A stretch of DNA of 64,000 bases. Source: an uncultured Pelagibacteraceae bacterium (GTDB lineage: Bacteria; Pseudomonadota; Alphaproteobacteria; Pelagibacterales; Pelagibacteraceae). The stretch is taken from assembly GCA_902635845.1 (NCBI GenBank), contig CACPPK010000004.1, forward strand, positions 1 to 64,000. The letters are read 5' to 3'. The translations under genes were made by a program, and so were the position numbers. Shown piece after piece: positions 61,631-64,000 of this stretch. The stretch's first letter is position 1, and each line of letters begins with the position of its first letter. Under the pieces are notes generated by a model, which was given only the letters and a program-made list of their open reading frames with translations, had not been told where the DNA came from and made no database searches.

Positions 61631-62797
61631 ATGAGTTATTTAGCAAAAAACTATAACAGAAAAAAAATTTCCTTTAAAAACGGCAAAGGTAGCTACCTAT
61701 ATTCTACTGATAAAAAAAAATATTTAGATTTTGTACAAGGAATAGCAGTTAATTCTTTAGGCCATGCACATCCTAAATTAGTAAAAACTATAAAAGATCA
61801 ATCAAAAAAATTATGGCATGTATCTAATGCATTTCAAATTCCAGAGGGAGAAAAATTGGCCAAAAAGTTATGTAAAAAAACTTTTGCTGATTATGTAATG
61901 TTTCAAAATAGCGGGGCTGAAGCTACGGAGGCTGCAATTAAAGTTGCAAGAAGATATTTTTACTCAATAGGTAAACCAAATAAAAATAGAATTTTATGCA
62001 TTAAAAACTCCTTTCATGGAAGAACTTTAGCAGCAATTTTTGCTAGTGGATCAAAAAAAATGACTGAGGGATTTGGTCCAAAAGTAAGAGGTTTTGATCA
62101 TTTCATCTTTGGTGATCATAATTCTCTAAAAAAAAAAATTAATAAAAACACAGCTGCGATTATGGTTGAAACAATTATGGGTGAGGGAGGTATAAAAGTG
62201 ATTCCAGATTGGTGCTTAAAAGAATTAAGAGCATTATGTAATAAGAAAAAAATATTATTAATTCTTGACGAAGTTCAGTGTGGAATAGGAAGATCTGGTG
62301 ATTTCTTTGCTTTTGAAAAATCTAAGGTAAAACCTGATATTGTGCCAATTGCAAAAGGAATAGGTGGAGGATTTCCTATTGGAGCAGTACTAATGAATAA
62401 AAAAGTCGCTTCGGGCATGACACCAGGTACTCATGGATCAACATTTGGAGGAAACCCATTGGCTATGTCTGTTGGAAATGCTGTTATGGATATAATATCA
62501 AATAAGAAATTTTTAAATAATGTAAAAAGTTTATCAAAATATTTTTTATTTAAACTTAATAAAATTCAAGAAAATTATCCAAATATAATAAAGGAAATAA
62601 GAGGAAAAGGTTTTTTGATCGGTATACAATTATATAAAGATCAAACTGAATTTATAAAAAAATTAATGAATAATCAGCTATTGACTATTCGAGCAGCAGA
62701 AAATGTTGTTCGGATATTACCTCCATTGAATGTCAAAAAAAATGAAATAGACTCAGCAGTAAAAATTATTGAAAAGGTATGTTCAGAGATAAAATAA
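61631..62797 (+). CDS. argD: Acetylornithine aminotransferase
   Basis: 388 residues, class III PLP aminotransferase. FQNSGAEATEAAIKVARRY, FHGRTLAAIFASGS, ILDEVQCGIGRSGDFFAF, and the PLP Lys in PIAKGIGGGFPIGAV. Transaminates N-acetylglutamate semialdehyde; many members also act in the lysine pathway. The 169-base gap before it, after gcrA, carries only AT-rich sequence and probably the promoter. argF follows after one base. Confidence 0.93.
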   Translation: MSYLAKNYNRKKISFKNGKGSYLYSTDKKKYLDFVQGIAVNSLGHAHPKLVKTIKDQSKKLWHVSNAFQIPEGEKLAKKLCKKTFADYVMFQNSGAEATEAAIKVARRYFYSIGKPNKNRILCIKNSFHGRTLAAIFASGSKKMTEGFGPKVRGFDHFIFGDHNSLKKKINKNTAAIMVETIMGEGGIKVIPDWCLKELRALCNKKKILLILDEVQCGIGRSGDFFAFEKSKVKPDIVPIAKGIGGGFPIGAVLMNKKVASGMTPGTHGSTFGGNPLAMSVGNAVMDIISNKKFLNNVKSLSKYFLFKLNKIQENYPNIIKEIRGKGFLIGIQLYKDQTEFIKKLMNNQLLTIRAAENVVRILPPLNVKKNEIDSAVKIIEKVCSEIK

Positions 62798-62798
62798 T

Positions 62799-63728
62799 AT
62801 GAAACATTTTGTTAATTTAAAAGATATTTCTGCTAAAGATCTTAGAAAGATCATTATTGATGCTAAAAAAAGAAAAAGTTTGAGAAAAAAACTTAGTACA
62901 TTAGAGGTTGATAAGGGCGCACCCTTAAAAGGAAAATTATTAATTCAAATGTTTGAAAAATCTAGTTTGCGAACAAGATTAAGCTTTTATTTAGCTATCA
63001 AACAATTAGGTGGTGGCACTTTGACTTTAAGATCTAATGAACTTCATTTAGGTCAAGGCAGAGAAAGTATTGCTGATACGGCTAAAATTCTTTCTACTTA
63101 TGGTGATGGGTTTATGCTTAGAACCGATAGTGATAAAAAGGTCGAAAATTTTGAAAAATATTTATCAATACCCGTCATCAATGGTTTGAGTCCTTCATCT
63201 CATCCAACACAGGTTTTATCAGATGTTTTTACTGTTGAGGAAATAATGAAGAAACCTATTTCTAAATTAAATATTTGTTGGATAGGTGATTCTAACAATG
63301 TTTTGGATAGTTTAATTGCAGCATCAGTAAAATTTTCTTTCAAGCTAAGTATTGGTTGTCCAAAGAAATTTGAACCAGGTAGTGAAGTTAGAGCTTGGCT
63401 CAAAAAAAATAATAAGCAAATTTATATTTATAATGATGCAAAAAAAGCAGTATCTGGTGCTGACGTAATTTTTTCTGATAAGGTTATTTCTTTAAACGAT
63501 AAAGTTAATAAGAAGAAAAAAATAAAAGCGTTTAAAAATTTTAAAATTGATAAAAAATTAATGGCTTATGCAAAAAAAAGTTGTATTTTTTTACACTGTT
63601 TACCCAGAGGAGATGAAGTGAGTGATGATGTTTTCTTGGGAAAACAATCTCACGTATGGCAACAAGCACTCAATAGAGTTCATGTCCAAAAAAGTATTTT
63701 GTTATATTGTTTTGGAAAATTAAGGTAG
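62799..63728 (+). CDS. argF: Ornithine carbamoyltransferase
   Basis: 309 residues. The carbamoyl-phosphate site is seen as FEKSSLRTRLSFYLAIKQLG (canonical STRT replaced by SLRT). NGLSPSSHPTQVLSDVFTV and the ornithine site FLHCLPRGDEVSDDVF follow. Makes citrulline from ornithine. Cotranscribed with argD. Overlaps the end of the convergent cytochrome c gene by nine bases. Confidence 0.93.
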   Translation: MKHFVNLKDISAKDLRKIIIDAKKRKSLRKKLSTLEVDKGAPLKGKLLIQMFEKSSLRTRLSFYLAIKQLGGGTLTLRSNELHLGQGRESIADTAKILSTYGDGFMLRTDSDKKVENFEKYLSIPVINGLSPSSHPTQVLSDVFTVEEIMKKPISKLNICWIGDSNNVLDSLIAASVKFSFKLSIGCPKKFEPGSEVRAWLKKNNKQIYIYNDAKKAVSGADVIFSDKVISLNDKVNKKKKIKAFKNFKIDKKLMAYAKKSCIFLHCLPRGDEVSDDVFLGKQSHVWQQALNRVHVQKSILLYCFGKLR

Positions 63729-64000
63729 TGGCAAAGGGCTGTCTGAACTCTCATTAAGATATTTTATAACAGATGCTCTATCTTTTTCTTTTCTAAGACC
63801 TGCATATGCCATCTTTGTACCCTTTATCCATTTAGCAGGTTTTATTAAAAATCCATTCAGTTCTTCAAAAGTCCAATTCTTATCATATGCAGCTAATGCT
63901 TTGGAATATTTATAGTCTTCAACAGCTCCAACTTTTCTTCCCACAACATTATATAGTGCTGGACCTATAGCATTCTTTCCTCCTTTAACAATCGAATGAC
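63720..64000 (-). CDS. Cytochrome c, C-terminal part (runs off the window)
   Basis: Partial; the frame continues to the window edge. The visible sequence begins just at the end of a haem motif, Cys-His then SIVKGGKNAIGPALYNVVGRK, then WTFEELNGFLIKPAKWIKGT, with the axial Met in GTKMAYAGLRK. This is a class I c-type cytochrome, close to CycM or cytochrome c-552 proteins. It should carry electrons in the periplasm. The signal region lies outside. Confidence 0.9.
   Translation of the reverse strand, partial: HSIVKGGKNAIGPALYNVVGRKVGAVEDYKYSKALAAYDKNWTFEELNGFLIKPAKWIKGTKMAYAGLRKEKDRASVIKYLNESSDSPLPLP

Overview
The window comes from a very AT-rich, densely packed genome with short or overlapping gene junctions. 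The gene set and order point to a marine alphaproteobacterium of the SAR11 type (Pelagibacterales): cobST, rpmH-rnpA-yidD-yidC, murA-DUF2948-hisD-infA, accD-trpA-trpB-trpF-pyrF-ihfB-rpsA-cmk-aroA, gcrA and short-form hisG with hisZ. This assignment is inferred from gene content and order; no rRNA is present.

Layout. (1) 1-24.8 kb is core: cobaltochelatase-like cobT/cobS, bolA, shikimate genes aroB/aroK, def-fmt-truA, a SET-domain/HDAC-like pair, lysine and arginine genes (dapE, dapD, argB), the yidC-yidD-rnpA-rpmH block, dcd-murA-DUF2948-hisD-infA, and hisS-hisZ-(sulfotransferase)-hisG. tRNA genes for Thr, Phe and His lie in this part. (2) About 24.8-47.2 kb is an accessory island with no visible integrase or transposase. 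It starts with tiny ORFs, then a four-gene type I restriction-modification operon with two different HsdM subunits (NPPF and NPPY motifs), HsdS and HsdR. Next is a 5-kb patch of small orphan genes (secreted, membrane, zinc-knuckle and RHH-like), a phage-type PD-(D/E)XK exonuclease and a lone BRCT protein, interleaved with long RNA-like hairpins. It ends in a tightly coupled operon: RHH-like protein, GHKL-ATPase/HEMGH metalloprotease fusion, ARPP-1 protein, RmuC, exonuclease I, and a RecB/RNase H/helicase fusion. (3) 47.2-64 kb is core again: trxA-folC-accD-trpABF-pyrF-ihfB-rpsA-cmk-aroA, the lptB-lptC-kdsD-rnd lipopolysaccharide/RNase group, a complex I-associated Rossmann protein, gcrA, argD-argF and the C-terminal part of a cytochrome c.

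How the parts work together. The core segments carry amino-acid biosynthesis (aromatic, Trp, His, Lys, Arg) and information-processing genes. The island looks devoted to nucleic-acid conflict and processing. Its restriction system matches the described M1M2S type I class, in which one methylase makes m6A and the other m4C. The best candidate for an undescribed system is the 37.8-47.2 kb operon around the GHKL-HExxH fusion and the ARPP-1 protein. A second item of note is a tRNA-His without an encoded G-1, with A73 and eroded D- and T-loops, directly upstream of its synthetase gene hisS.
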